Shown here one piece after another: positions 1-9,641 of a stretch of 64,000 nt of DNA. Source of the stretch: Linnemannia schmuckeri (Eukaryota > Mortierellomycota > Mortierellomycetes > Mortierellales > Mortierellaceae). The stretch covers positions 2,480,001 through 2,544,000 of the forward strand of contig JANATG010000003.1 in assembly GCA_029449235.1 (NCBI GenBank). Direction: 5' to 3'. Numbering within the stretch: position 1 is the stretch's first letter; each line of letters starts with the position of its first letter. The translations under genes were made by a program, and so were the position numbers. The notes beneath the pieces were generated by a model. It saw only the letters and a program-made list of their open reading frames with translations, searched no databases and had not been told where the DNA came from.

Positions 1-581
1 GAAAAAAGGTCCCGGATTTGGGATTCAATCTCGGAGTACTTGTCGGTGATTAGCGAGAGGTCGTGGAGTTGTTTTGTCAGCTCTGCGAATTTTGTGGGCG
101 AGAGGTGGTCTTCAGGAGAAGAGGAGGTGGAGGTGCCGTTGATGTCTTTGAGGATTTTGTCATGGAGCTCCTTCATAGATTCGAGTTTGGGTTTCATTTT
201 GTTCAACATTGGATTTTGGAACAAGAATCCGGACGAAGTCGACGATGAAGAGGAAGAAGGTTTTTTGTTCAAGGTGAGGGAGGATGTTGAGAATCCTTGT
301 TGATGGTTGAGTGATAATTGGTCTTGAGTCCAGGCGTCTCCTGAGAGAACGAGTGGCGTCGATCGGACGAAATTATGAGATCCCGAAAGTTGTTGTGGTA
401 TCCTGCTGCTGCTGTTGCTGGATATTGATCCGAGTGGTTGTCCGTTGGCGGCAGTCCTTGTATGAATAGTCTTGAGGGTCGTTGTCCTTGAGAGGGTCCA
501 TGATGAGAGAATTATGCGCCGGGTGAGAATGGTTGTGACCTGCCTTGAGACAGTGGCAGCAGCGGAGAGACATGCGACCAT
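1..581 (-). CDS. MRF1: Mitochondrial peptide chain release factor 1, N-terminal part (partial at window edge)
   Basis: Class-I release factor that would terminate translation on mitochondrial ribosomes at UAA/UAG. Seen: an open minus-strand frame of 193 codons from ATG 579-581 that runs off the window start without a stop. The first 81 residues contain no Asp or Glu and are rich in Arg, Ser and Thr, as in a mitochondrial presequence. From about residue 120 the sequence resembles the helical N-terminal domain of RF1 (NPMLNKMKPKLESMKELHDK, then FAELTKQLHDLSLITDKYSE). The start is the first Met after an upstream in-frame stop. The codon-recognition and GGQ motifs lie outside the window, so RF1 versus another class-I factor cannot be proven; RF1 is inferred because fungal mitochondria use it. 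It is divergent from the carboxylase gene, with a shared 391-nt promoter region. Confidence 0.62.
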   Translation of the reverse strand, partial: MVACLSAAATVSRQVTTILTRRIILSSWTLSRTTTLKTIHTRTAANGQPLGSISSNSSSRIPQQLSGSHNFVRSTPLVLSGDAWTQDQLSLNHQQGFSTSSLTLNKKPSSSSSSTSSGFLFQNPMLNKMKPKLESMKELHDKILKDINGTSTSSSPEDHLSPTKFAELTKQLHDLSLITDKYSEIESQIRDLF

Positions 582-972
582 GGCAGCTTTTGTATGTTTG
601 TCGAGACGGAATGAGGAGACTTGTCTATGTTCAACTGCCAACGACCGAGGAAACGGACACAAGAAATGTAGATTTTGCCTAATTGACCAAGCAAAGCCAC
701 CCTGTTTTCATCGTTCAAGTTGATCACGTGCACATCGATTTTCTTCCCACGGTGCACACCCCGTAATTGATTTCCCCACTCTTTCTTCTCTCCTGGCTGG
801 CCTTCTGGCTTGTAACTCGCACGCTCTCTCGCCTGCTCAGACAGACAAACTCACACAGTGCAGACCCACAGGGGCACTTTTTTACTCCATCTCATTTTTT
901 ATTTCCTCTTCTTTTGTTCACCCCTTACTCTCCCTCCCCACTCTCCCACACAACCCCTTCCTCACACACATC
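582..972. promoter_or_regulatory. Shared divergent promoter region, release factor / carboxylase
   Basis: 391 nt between two divergent start codons. The right half is strongly CT-rich on the plus strand (about 860-970) and runs up to the carboxylase ATG, a common fungal promoter and leader composition. A palindromic CACGTG lies at 725-730. No clear TATA box was seen. Confidence 0.5.
725..730. promoter_or_regulatory. E-box-like CACGTG palindrome
   Basis: Perfect CACGTG within the divergent intergenic region. In fungi this is the core site of bHLH factors such as Cbf1. A function here is inferred only; the hexamer also occurs elsewhere in the window outside promoters. Confidence 0.25.
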
Positions 973-3489
973 ATGAGCATCCTCTACAAGAAGGCTCTGG
1001 TCCCCATGGTCTCCAGGGCAATGGCCGCTACCACCCTCACGCGTTCATCCGTTGCTTTGATGCGCCCCTCGATGGCCGTCGGCATGGTTCGCTCCTACCA
1101 CCGTCAACACGAGGATCAGGCCACCATCCTCCCCAACAACATCGATACCCACAAGCCCGAGTTCCAGGTATGTTGGAGGAGCAGAGAGTGTGTGTTATTA
1201 TTGTCGCTAGAGGAAAAGGAAAAAAAAGTGATGGACTTGGTGAATCACACACGGATCCGATCGAGAAAAAAGAGGGGGAAGGTAGGAAAGGGGTGTGTGA
1301 TTTGTGTTCAATTATTCGGCTAAAGCGACATATGCACTAACAACACACCCTTGCGTCTTTCATAATAACAATAAAACAAATAGGAAAATGCCGCCAGGAT
1401 GCAGGCCCTTGTTGACGACATGAACGCCAAGGTTGCCGAGATCAAGCTTGGTAAGGACCATATATACTCGGAGTAGACTTTTCTGTTCAAAAAAATAGAG
1501 AATATTTTGATCGAACGTGGGAAAATTGAAAGTGGAAATTCGTCGGCCATTTTTATTTTTTACGTTTCTTCTCGTACCGTGATCGTTTGAGCTTCTCCGA
1601 CTCACTATTTTTTTAACACATTGCTTGTTAATGTAGGTGGTGGAAAGGTTGCCAGAGAGAGACACCTTTCGCGCAAGAAGTTGCTGCCTAGAGATCGGTA
1701 TGTTTGTTTTTTTATTCCATGCCGCGGCTTGCATTTTGTTTGGTTTACTTGTTTGGTTTACAAGGAAGAAATGGGTCAAGTTAAAGCATACAGCGGATCA
1801 CACTCAACTTGCACAAGCAAAATTTGCTCTCTCGCTTGCAATCAAATCGATCATGCCGAACGGACTGTTCTTCATTCTCTCCGGTGGCACCAAAAACAAA
1901 ACTAACCATTATTCCCCCATGCACCCTCCAAAACTACTAGTGTTGACCGCTTGTTGGACAATGGATCTCCTTTCCTCGAGATTGGTCAGTTTGCTGGACA
2001 TGAACTTTATGAGGACAAAGTCCCTGCAGGAGGAGTCATTGCCGGTATTGGTCGTGTCAACGGCGTTGAGTGCATGATTGTCGCCAACGACCCCACCGTC
2101 AAGGGAGGCACCTACTACCCCATTACTGTCAAGAAGCACTTGCGTGCTCAGGAGATTGCCAAGGAGAACCGTTTGCCCTGTATCTACTTGGTCGAGTCTG
2201 GTGGAGCCAACTTGCCCCGCCAGTTGGATGTCTTCCCCGACAAGGAGCATTTCGGACGCATCTTCTACAATCAGGCCAACATGTCTGCCATGGGTATCCC
2301 CCAGGTTGCCGTTGTCTTGGGATCCTGCACAGCCGGTGGTGCCTATGTCCCCGCCATGGCTGACGAGAGTATCATTGTCCAGAAGCAGGGAACCATTTTC
2401 TTGGCCGGCCCCCCTCTGGTTAAGGCTGCCACTGGAGAGGTTGTCTCTGCTGAGGATTTGGGAGGCGCTGATATGCACTGCAAGGTCTCTGGAGTTACTG
2501 ATCACTTGGCCGTTGACGATGAGCACGCCCTGGTCCTTGCCCGCCGCGTCATCGGCAACCTTAACTACCAGAAGAAGCCCCAGGTAACTATTTCTTCTCG
2601 TTTTATTTTTTGAGATCATTGACTCGTTGAGTATATGGAGTCTTGCAGAGAGAACACTCAATTAACCTCATCTATATTTCTGTGAACATCACCTCAATAG
2701 CTGTTGATGAAGAAGGTGGAAGAACCTTTGTACCCTGCTTCGGAGTTGGGCGGTATTGTCGGCGATAACCTGAAGAAGTCATTCGATGTCAAGGACGTCA
2801 TTGCTCGTATTGTCGATGGATCCAAGTTCAGCGAGTTCAAGGAGAACTACGGAACCACTGTTGTCACTGGATTTGCCCACATTCACGGCTATCCTGTCGG
2901 TATTGTTGCCAACAACGGTATCTTGTTCTCGGAGGCTGCTCTTAAGTCTGCCCACTTTGTTCAGCTCTGCACCCAGCGCAAGATCCCCCTTGTCTTCTTG
3001 CAGAACATTACCGGTTTCATGGTCGGATCGTCTGCTGAACAGGGCGGTATTGCTAAGAACGGAGCCAAGATGGTCACCGCTGTTTCGTGCGCTCAGGTGC
3101 CCAAGTTTACCGTGATTATCGGAGGCTCGTTCGGAGCTGGTAATTATGGAATGTGTGGTCGTGCCTACTCTCCTCGCTTCTTGTGGATGTGGCCCAACGC
3201 CCGTATCTCTGTCATGGGAGGCGAGCAGGCTGCTGGTGTGTTGTCGACCGTCAAGAGGGCCGGTATGGAGAAGCGCGGTGAGAACTGGGACCCCAAGGAT
3301 GAGGAGGAGTTCAAGAAGCCCATCATCGATCTGTACGAGAAGGAAGGTCACCCCTATGTCTCCGGTGCCAGACTTTTGGACGACGGTACCATTGACCCCG
3401 CCGATACCCGTGCAGTCCTCGGCATGGGTCTCTCCGCTGCCCTGAACTCTCCTGTTACCGAGACCGACTATGGTGTCTTCCGCATGTAA
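973..3489 (+). CDS. MCCC2: 3-Methylcrotonyl-CoA carboxylase beta subunit, mitochondrial
   Basis: Carboxyltransferase subunit of methylcrotonyl-CoA carboxylase, the mitochondrial biotin enzyme that carboxylates 3-methylcrotonyl-CoA in leucine breakdown. Five exons: 973-1167, 1384-1450, 1637-1697, 1941-2583, 2701-3489, all GT-AG, closing in frame at 584 residues (human about 563). A basic presequence of about 40 residues is followed by the carboxyltransferase N domain ([33 protein letters not shown]) and C domain ([46 protein letters not shown]), ending DYGVFRM. The [10 protein letters not shown] and [11 protein letters not shown] blocks match MCC beta rather than propionyl-CoA carboxylase beta. 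The biotin-carrying alpha subunit is not in the window. The next gene on the same strand is a branched-chain aminotransferase, which acts earlier in the same pathway. Confidence 0.95.
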
Positions 3490-3595
3490 ACCTCTCTCTT
3501 CTTTTTCATTTTTAGTAGTCTCATTATTTTGTTGCAATAGATCATCCTCTTTTTTTTTTCTCTCATTCCTTGTCCCATCCATCCATGACCATGAT

Positions 3596-3601
3596 AATAA
3601 A
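3596..3601 (+). terminator. Putative polyadenylation signal AATAAA
   Basis: Canonical hexamer 107 nt downstream of the carboxylase stop codon. Assigned by motif and position only. Confidence 0.4.
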
Positions 3602-4180
3602 ATATTCCCCCGTTTTTTTTATGTATGTCGCTTCATTGCTGCTGTTTTGTGTTTTGTGAAGGAACAGTGAGGATGATGGCGTGAGAAAGAGAGAAGGAAG
3701 CGCAGTTCTAGAGAGCAGAGTGGAGATGGGTATGTAAAATATGGCTGGGGTTGAAACGTGGGTAAAAAGTCAACAAGCCTGTTTGTTTTTTTCCTTTGGT
3801 GCAATATCGAAGTAGACATGGGGTAACAGAGGAGAAAGAAGGAGAGAGGTCAGGGGATCAACTCCGTCATGGGCTTTCAAGCAAACAAGCAAAGGGCAGC
3901 ACGGCAGGAAGAAGACGAAAAAAAAATAAAAAATAAAAAAAAGAGGATAGCAAAAGGTACGGAAATGAAAAACGTGGCCAATCAGCGATTGCCTCCCCCG
4001 TTTTCTTCCCACGGGGTAGCCGAATTCATCGCTTGGACTTTTTTTTTATTCCGCCTCTACTCCACGCCGTGGGTGTATCGAGACTCATCCATCAGACAAG
4101 AAACAAGAGAGAAGAGACACACTTGACTCAGACGAACAAATCGGAGAGATTGTGAGCACGCCCAAAAGATATCTTCTTTT

Positions 4181-4215
4181 CCTTTTTCTTTTTCTTTTTC
4201 TTTTTCTTTTTCTCT
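4181..4215 (+). repeat. (CTTTTT)n microsatellite in the aminotransferase promoter
   Basis: Five or more tandem CTTTTT units followed by more CT-rich sequence, ending about 190 nt before the ATG. CT-rich leaders of this kind recur upstream of other genes in the window. Confidence 0.8.
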
Positions 4216-4406
4216 TTCTTCTCTTTCTTTTTTTCCTTTCATCATCCATCTCACCTCATCAACCCTTCACTTTCCAGCATCGCCTGATCCCCTCTCCACT
4301 CCACTCCATCATCACCCTCCACAAGATCACCCTCCTTTAGGATCCTCATCTCTTCTCTCTTTCTTTCTATTTCTTCACTCACACATATACGCATATCATA
4401 TACACA

Positions 4407-6277
4407 ATGTTTGTCCAAAGAGCTATGCGCCAGGCCACCAAGGCCCAGACCATCTTGGGTGCCTCCCCCTCAAAGTACACCGCCAAGGTCCTCGCTTCCT
4501 CGCGCCTTTACAGCACCCCCGCCCTTGCCCCCCTTGACGCCTCCAAGCTTGAGATCAACCAGTCCAAGAACCAGAAGGCCCTCCAGGAGAACTCACAGTT
4601 GGTCTTTGGCAAGACCTTCACCGACAACATGCTCACCGTTGAGTGGGAGGCCGGAAAAGGTTGGGGCACTCCCCAGATCAAGGAGTATGGAAAGCTCCAG
4701 TTGGATCCCTCTGCTGTTGTCTTCCACTACGCTTTTGAGTGCTTTGAGGGTATGAAGGCTTATAAGGATAAGGATGGAAAGACCCGTCTCTTCCGTCCTG
4801 ATATGAACATGAAGCGCTTTAACCGCTCTGCCCAGCGTATTGCCCTCCCCGTAAGTGTTTTTCTTTTTCTTGCCATTCTGGTGCCTCTGCAGGATACCTG
4901 CTTTTCTTTCCTGTCGATATCAAACTGACACACCTGTGTCACGGAGGGGATTATTTTCCTGTTTGTTGTTTCTAACATGCACTCCTCTCCTTCTTCCCCC
5001 ATTATTATTCTTCGACAAAATAGAGCTTTGAGGATGAGGAGCTCACCAAGTTGATCGGCGAATTCTTGAAGGTCGACGACCGCTGGATCCCCAAGGGCCG
5101 TGGCTACTCTCTCTACCTCCGCCCCACCATGATCGGTACCCAAGAGTCTCTCGGAGTCGGTGCCTCGAACAAGGCCATGATCTTTGTCATTGCCTCACCC
5201 GTCGGCCCTTACTTCCCCTCGGGTTTCGCTGCCGTCAACCTCTTGGCGACCTCGGAGAAGGTCCGTGCTTGGCCCGGTGGAACTGGTGATGCCAAGGTCG
5301 GAGGCAACTATGCCCCCTGCATTAAGCCCCAGTTGGATGCCAACAAGGAGGGTTTCCAACAGAACCTGTGGTTGTTCGGACCTGATCACCAGGTCACCGA
5401 GGTCGGCACCATGAACTGCTTTGTTTTCTGGGAGAACGAGAAGGGAGGCAAGTACACCTTACGTTTTTTTTTTTTGTTTTTGTTTGTCTTTGTGTCCTGA
5501 ATGATATTGTCACCTGACGTTCTGACCTATTAACGCACAATTGACACGCTAATAGAGAAGGAGTTGGTCACCCCCGAGTTGGATGGTTCGATCTTGCCCG
5601 GTGTTACCCGTGACAGTATCTTGAGCTTGACTCGCTCCTGGGGCGAGTTCAAGGTCTCGGAGCGCAAGTTCACCATGAAGGACCTTGTCAAGGCCGATAA
5701 GGAGGGTCGCATCATCGAGATGTTTGGTAAGTTATATTCTTTTGTTTTATCTATGATTTTTGTTATTTGAGTTTTCCTGTGCTGTGCATGCGGAGGAAAT
5801 TACTCATTTCTGTCATGAGCATATATCTCGGAAAAAAACATTGACTGCGCGCAGTGAATCGGCTTATCGATGCGGTTTCTTTTTTCTGGAATTCGTGTGA
5901 TTGTTTGTTATATTTTTACCACGGTCATGCATACGCCTGGTGCACCGTTTTCAGACAACAGCGTCCCTTTGTTGACATCGACCATGGAGCATGGGTCATA
6001 ATCAACACACTATCATCCACATCTAGTGCTACAATCCATATGACTAACCTTGTACCTCATCCTTATTGCTCCGATATACTTATTAGGTGCCGGAACTGCT
6101 TGCATTGTCTGCCCCATCAAGAAGATCCACTACGACGGCCACGACATCCACGTCCCCCTCGACCCCTCTGACAAGACCAGCCAGGCCGGAAAGTTGACCA
6201 AGCGCATCAACGACTCGATCATGGATATCCAGTACGGAGATGTTGAGGGCCCCAAGGGCTGGTCCGTCGTTGTTTAA
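4407..6277 (+). CDS. BAT1: Branched-chain amino acid aminotransferase, mitochondrial
   Basis: PLP enzyme that transaminates leucine, isoleucine and valine to their 2-oxo acids, the first step of catabolism and last of synthesis. Four exons: 4407-4850, 5024-5447, 5556-5726, 6087-6277, closing at 409 residues, normal for the family. The N-terminus is a mitochondrial presequence with a likely cleavage region near SRLYST. Fold class IV hallmarks are present: [42 protein letters not shown] (K239 is the expected PLP lysine), [15 protein letters not shown] and [10 protein letters not shown]. Intron 2 must start with GC (AG|GCAAGT at 5448) to keep the conserved [14 protein letters not shown] in frame; the nearby GT gives the wrong frame. 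It lies 0.9 kb downstream of the methylcrotonyl-CoA carboxylase gene on the same strand. Confidence 0.95.
5448..5555 (+). other. GC-AG intron in the aminotransferase gene
   Basis: The donor reads AG|GCAAGT, the classic strong GC donor, and the acceptor is AATAG. This is the only junction tested that joins phase-1 exons and preserves the conserved segment. The GT three bases downstream of the GC shifts the frame. Confidence 0.8.
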
Positions 6278-7427
6278 GGAGACAAAGACTGTCTTTTCGC
6301 TATAATCACGCTTTTGGCATTAGCACAGAGATTCCCATCCGACCTTTTATTGTTCTGGTTTCAGGATATGTAGAAAGGAACATGTATTTAAAACACTATC
6401 ATTATAATTTCAGTCTGTTTATTGCCTTGATGTGATGGTTCCATGCATACGAGACAACATGGCCGATAAGAGCTTTTGAGGCCATGGTGTGATTGTCCAT
6501 TATCTCCCATTTTTACCTGCTTTGCTTGCCTTTCTGCGCATTACTTTGCAACGAGGAGAGATGAAGGCAGTGTATCTTGTGAACACGGCCGTCGTTGGAG
6601 CAGTGGACCTGTTGGACCACATGTTACCGCTCACGAATAGACAAGATGATATGCGCCCCCACTCCATTCCTCGAATATGTTGCGCATCAATAGCGAAGGT
6701 GACTTGTTTTTGAGATTTTTGATACGCGGTAATATTGAACAAGTAGCACGCGTGTATTTTGCAGATCGAAGACACGCATTTTCTCCTTTTTTCCGGTCTG
6801 ATACGTCTGACTTTTTTTTTGATCAGCGATCACCTCGCTGTGGACTTATGCGCCAACCCAACCTAGTGTTTTGTTGTACCCGCCATTACATTTTGCCGTC
6901 GCTCCAATCATCGACGTCTTTTAAAGTAAAACACATCGCTTCGCTGCGTATCATGCTGAGCCGCGTCCCTATTCGCCTCCTCCTGATGTCATTTTTTTCT
7001 ACACATCTACCTCATTGAGCACTTTTGTTTTGTATTGTATACGCATCCATGATACGCGTCGTCCCTCATGACCATCTCCCAGGATCATCCTCGATCGCGT
7101 TTACATAGATTATCGAAGAAAATTTTATCCGATTACTTCCTCGTTTAAGCAACATTACAGAGAAGTGTCATGCGCATACTTTTTCACATCATCTTGCGCT
7201 CATTTGTTTTTGTTTTCCATATCTGCTGTCTTTATTGCATATTTCTTTTCGCCTTTCAAACCGCCTATGGTTTCCTTCCCAACTGCATTTTTATCCGTTA
7301 CTACAAATAATATAACAAAAGTGACCACACTTCAGAAGATGCATACAAACCAGATATCCAGTTCAGCTACGAGAAAAGAAATTGTCAAAATGAAAAGGCT
7401 ATCTCGAATCCTGCTAGTTGGACTTCA

Positions 7428-7453
7428 TTTTTTTTTTTTTTTTTTTTTTTTTT
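7428..7453 (+). repeat. Poly(T) tract, 26 nt
   Basis: Uninterrupted T run inside the non-coding spacer; simple repeat. Confidence 0.9.
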
Positions 7454-9424
7454 GCCATACAAGTGTCTACATTCCTTGTCGAAAGAGAGTTCAATCTGAC
7501 ATAGAATTGAGCGTGGGCGACAGAAAGTGAGAATTCCTACGCACAACTCTATCGGTTCTGCTTTTAGCTAGGGATAACGTGTTTGAAAATCCAGAGAGAC
7601 GATTTCTGACATCGTACGTAAAGAAAACAAAAAAAATTAATATCTCTTTTGCAAAGCGCGTTCTATCTCCAACGACACTAGGCATCAGTGTAAAGCAAGA
7701 AGAAAAGAAATCATTTAAAGAAGTCTTGGTTATGCTACGAAAATATTGGCCAGTTCATCTGTGAGAAAAAAAAATGAATTTCAAAGCGACAAAGCGACTT
7801 GTGGATCTGGAAAATCCCGAATACAGATCCTACAGGCTCAGCTATTTTTTTTTCTAGTGCAAACGACGCGCCACTTATTTATAGAAGGACATCGATATAA
7901 ACAAAGATAGAGGGGTCGAAAGCGCGAATTATTCCTGTTGGCGGTTGAGAGTCTGTTTGAAAAAATGACACAATGAAAAGAAGGACATGAAAGTGAGGAA
8001 TTTATGATATCGTTCCCCTTTTTTTTTCTTGCTTCGTCGTCAATCCCCTTTCTCATTCCTCTCCCAACAGTCACCATTAACCATATATCAAAAAACGATG
8101 CATAGGAAGAGGGACGAGTCTTGAGTGTCCACCACGCATATCCACCAGTTCAGCTATTAAAAAAACGTCAAAATGGAAACGAATGACCTCTTCATTTCAA
8201 GGCCACAGGAATCTGACGAGTATGAATTCCTTCATTTTAGTCAAACAATCAGCACATCCCTTACAAACATTTCAATCGGCTGTGAGGAGAACAATGGGCC
8301 ATGATAAAGAGGATTTTTGTTGAGAAGACATCCTTGTCCGTCCTTCTGTTGTTTGTTTTTCTTAGAATCATGGGTTGAAAAGTCGTCTGGTCGTCTATAG
8401 ATATCGCCGCCGGAGCAAGCGCACAAAAAAAAATGGAAATGGCTGCGTTGTGGTATCCTCTTTCTTCTCATATCTATCTCCTTCAAAGCCCCCTCCCTCC
8501 CCCTCCTCAGGTCTTCCATCAGGGCCTTAGATCCTCTCAAGCACTTCAATGAACTACAGGGCTTCTTTCAGCTATGACGCTGTGAAGTGTTCATAAGCAA
8601 GGCTTTAACATTCACAGCTGTTGACCCTCCCAATACTAAATTATGTTATATAGTGTTGTATTTAAAGATATCGACATTTGGTGAGGTCGCATCAGAGGTG
8701 TCGAGTTTGGGTATGTAAATAAGGAGCACACAAGTGCGCTCGGTTCCAGTCGTTTCTATTATGAATGAAGGCCATTTCAAAAACCCTCTGAAAGCAAATG
8801 AACATCGTAATCATAGGGCCTACCACTAATTTTCAAAGTGCTAGGGTTGTACGTTGGATTGACTCGGATATCGTGAAGTCGTGAACATATCTGCCGGCAT
8901 TAGAGGCGGTGAAAGAGTTCAGACAAGAACATAGCCGGGAACACTTGGCCGAAAGCTATCATCCAAAACAGATCTTTTCTTATAAAGGAGAGCGTGCCAC
9001 TATCAGAAATCGACCATTACTACGAAATAAAAAGAACAATCGTCGTGCAACAGCGACCAAAAAAATAAAGGAAAACGGACGCGATTTGGAAAGAAGGATG
9101 TGAGACTGATATGGTGTGATGATCAAAGTTTTCAGTTTTCAGGCACCAGGTGATTAACAATAAAGTGGGCGAACAGCCTACAACTCTAATCGGTGGAATA
9201 AAAAAAATATGAAGTGAGCGAAGGAGATTAAAGCAGCTCAAGCGGATTTTTTTTTTAAGATGCCAATTCCAAGCACCCAATAAGAAAAATATGCTTAGTC
9301 AACAACAGCCATTTCTCAAAATCGAAAACGGACTATTGAACGAACAGAAAAAAGGTAGAAAAGTTAGTCAACTCGAAATTGTTTTTCCTGAACAAATGCT
9401 TAGCTTTACCATCTCGTTCGCTTG

Positions 9425-9450
9425 CCTTCCATACCTTCCATACCTTCCAT
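9425..9450 (+). repeat. Tandem nonamer repeat (CCTTCCATA, three units)
   Basis: Three consecutive near-perfect copies in the non-coding spacer. No function apparent. Confidence 0.8.
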
Positions 9451-9641
9451 GTTAACGCTTCTGTCTCTTTCAACCACATCAAGAAAATATCTGAAATCGA
9501 AGGTGTGCGCCGCTTGAGGCGTCTTTTTTAATTGATAGAAATGATATAAAATACAGAATGCAAAGAAACGAAACTAGTACGTGAAAAAAAAGTGATTTGC
9601 AAAGGGGGTAAAAAGTGAACAGAAATGATTGCTCTGCCTAA

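Larger units (their letters stand above)
3490..4406. other. Intergenic: carboxylase 3' end and aminotransferase promoter
   Basis: 917 nt between two same-strand genes. It holds a polyadenylation-type AATAAA (3596-3601), a purine-rich stretch around 3660-3860, and a CT-rich leader (4165-4400) with a (CTTTTT)n microsatellite directly upstream of the aminotransferase start. No coding signal was seen. Confidence 0.7.
6278..9641. other. Gene-free AT-rich spacer between convergent genes
   Basis: 3.4 kb between the stop codons of the aminotransferase and the PPP4R1-like gene. No frame longer than about 120 codons, and none with family resemblance. It contains a T26 tract (7428-7453), three tandem copies of CCTTCCATA (about 9425-9450), and two related degenerate segments around 7350-7400 and 8135-8185 that share TTCAGCTA and GTCAAAATG. 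Unlike the promoters it is not CT-skewed, so it could be relic sequence. Confidence 0.6.

Noticed and set aside
1909..2661. 250-codon minus-strand frame opposite the carboxylase
   Set aside because: Exact antisense shadow of a conserved exon; GC-biased third positions create such frames. The same applies to 2779-3582 and to 34260-35021 opposite UBA1.
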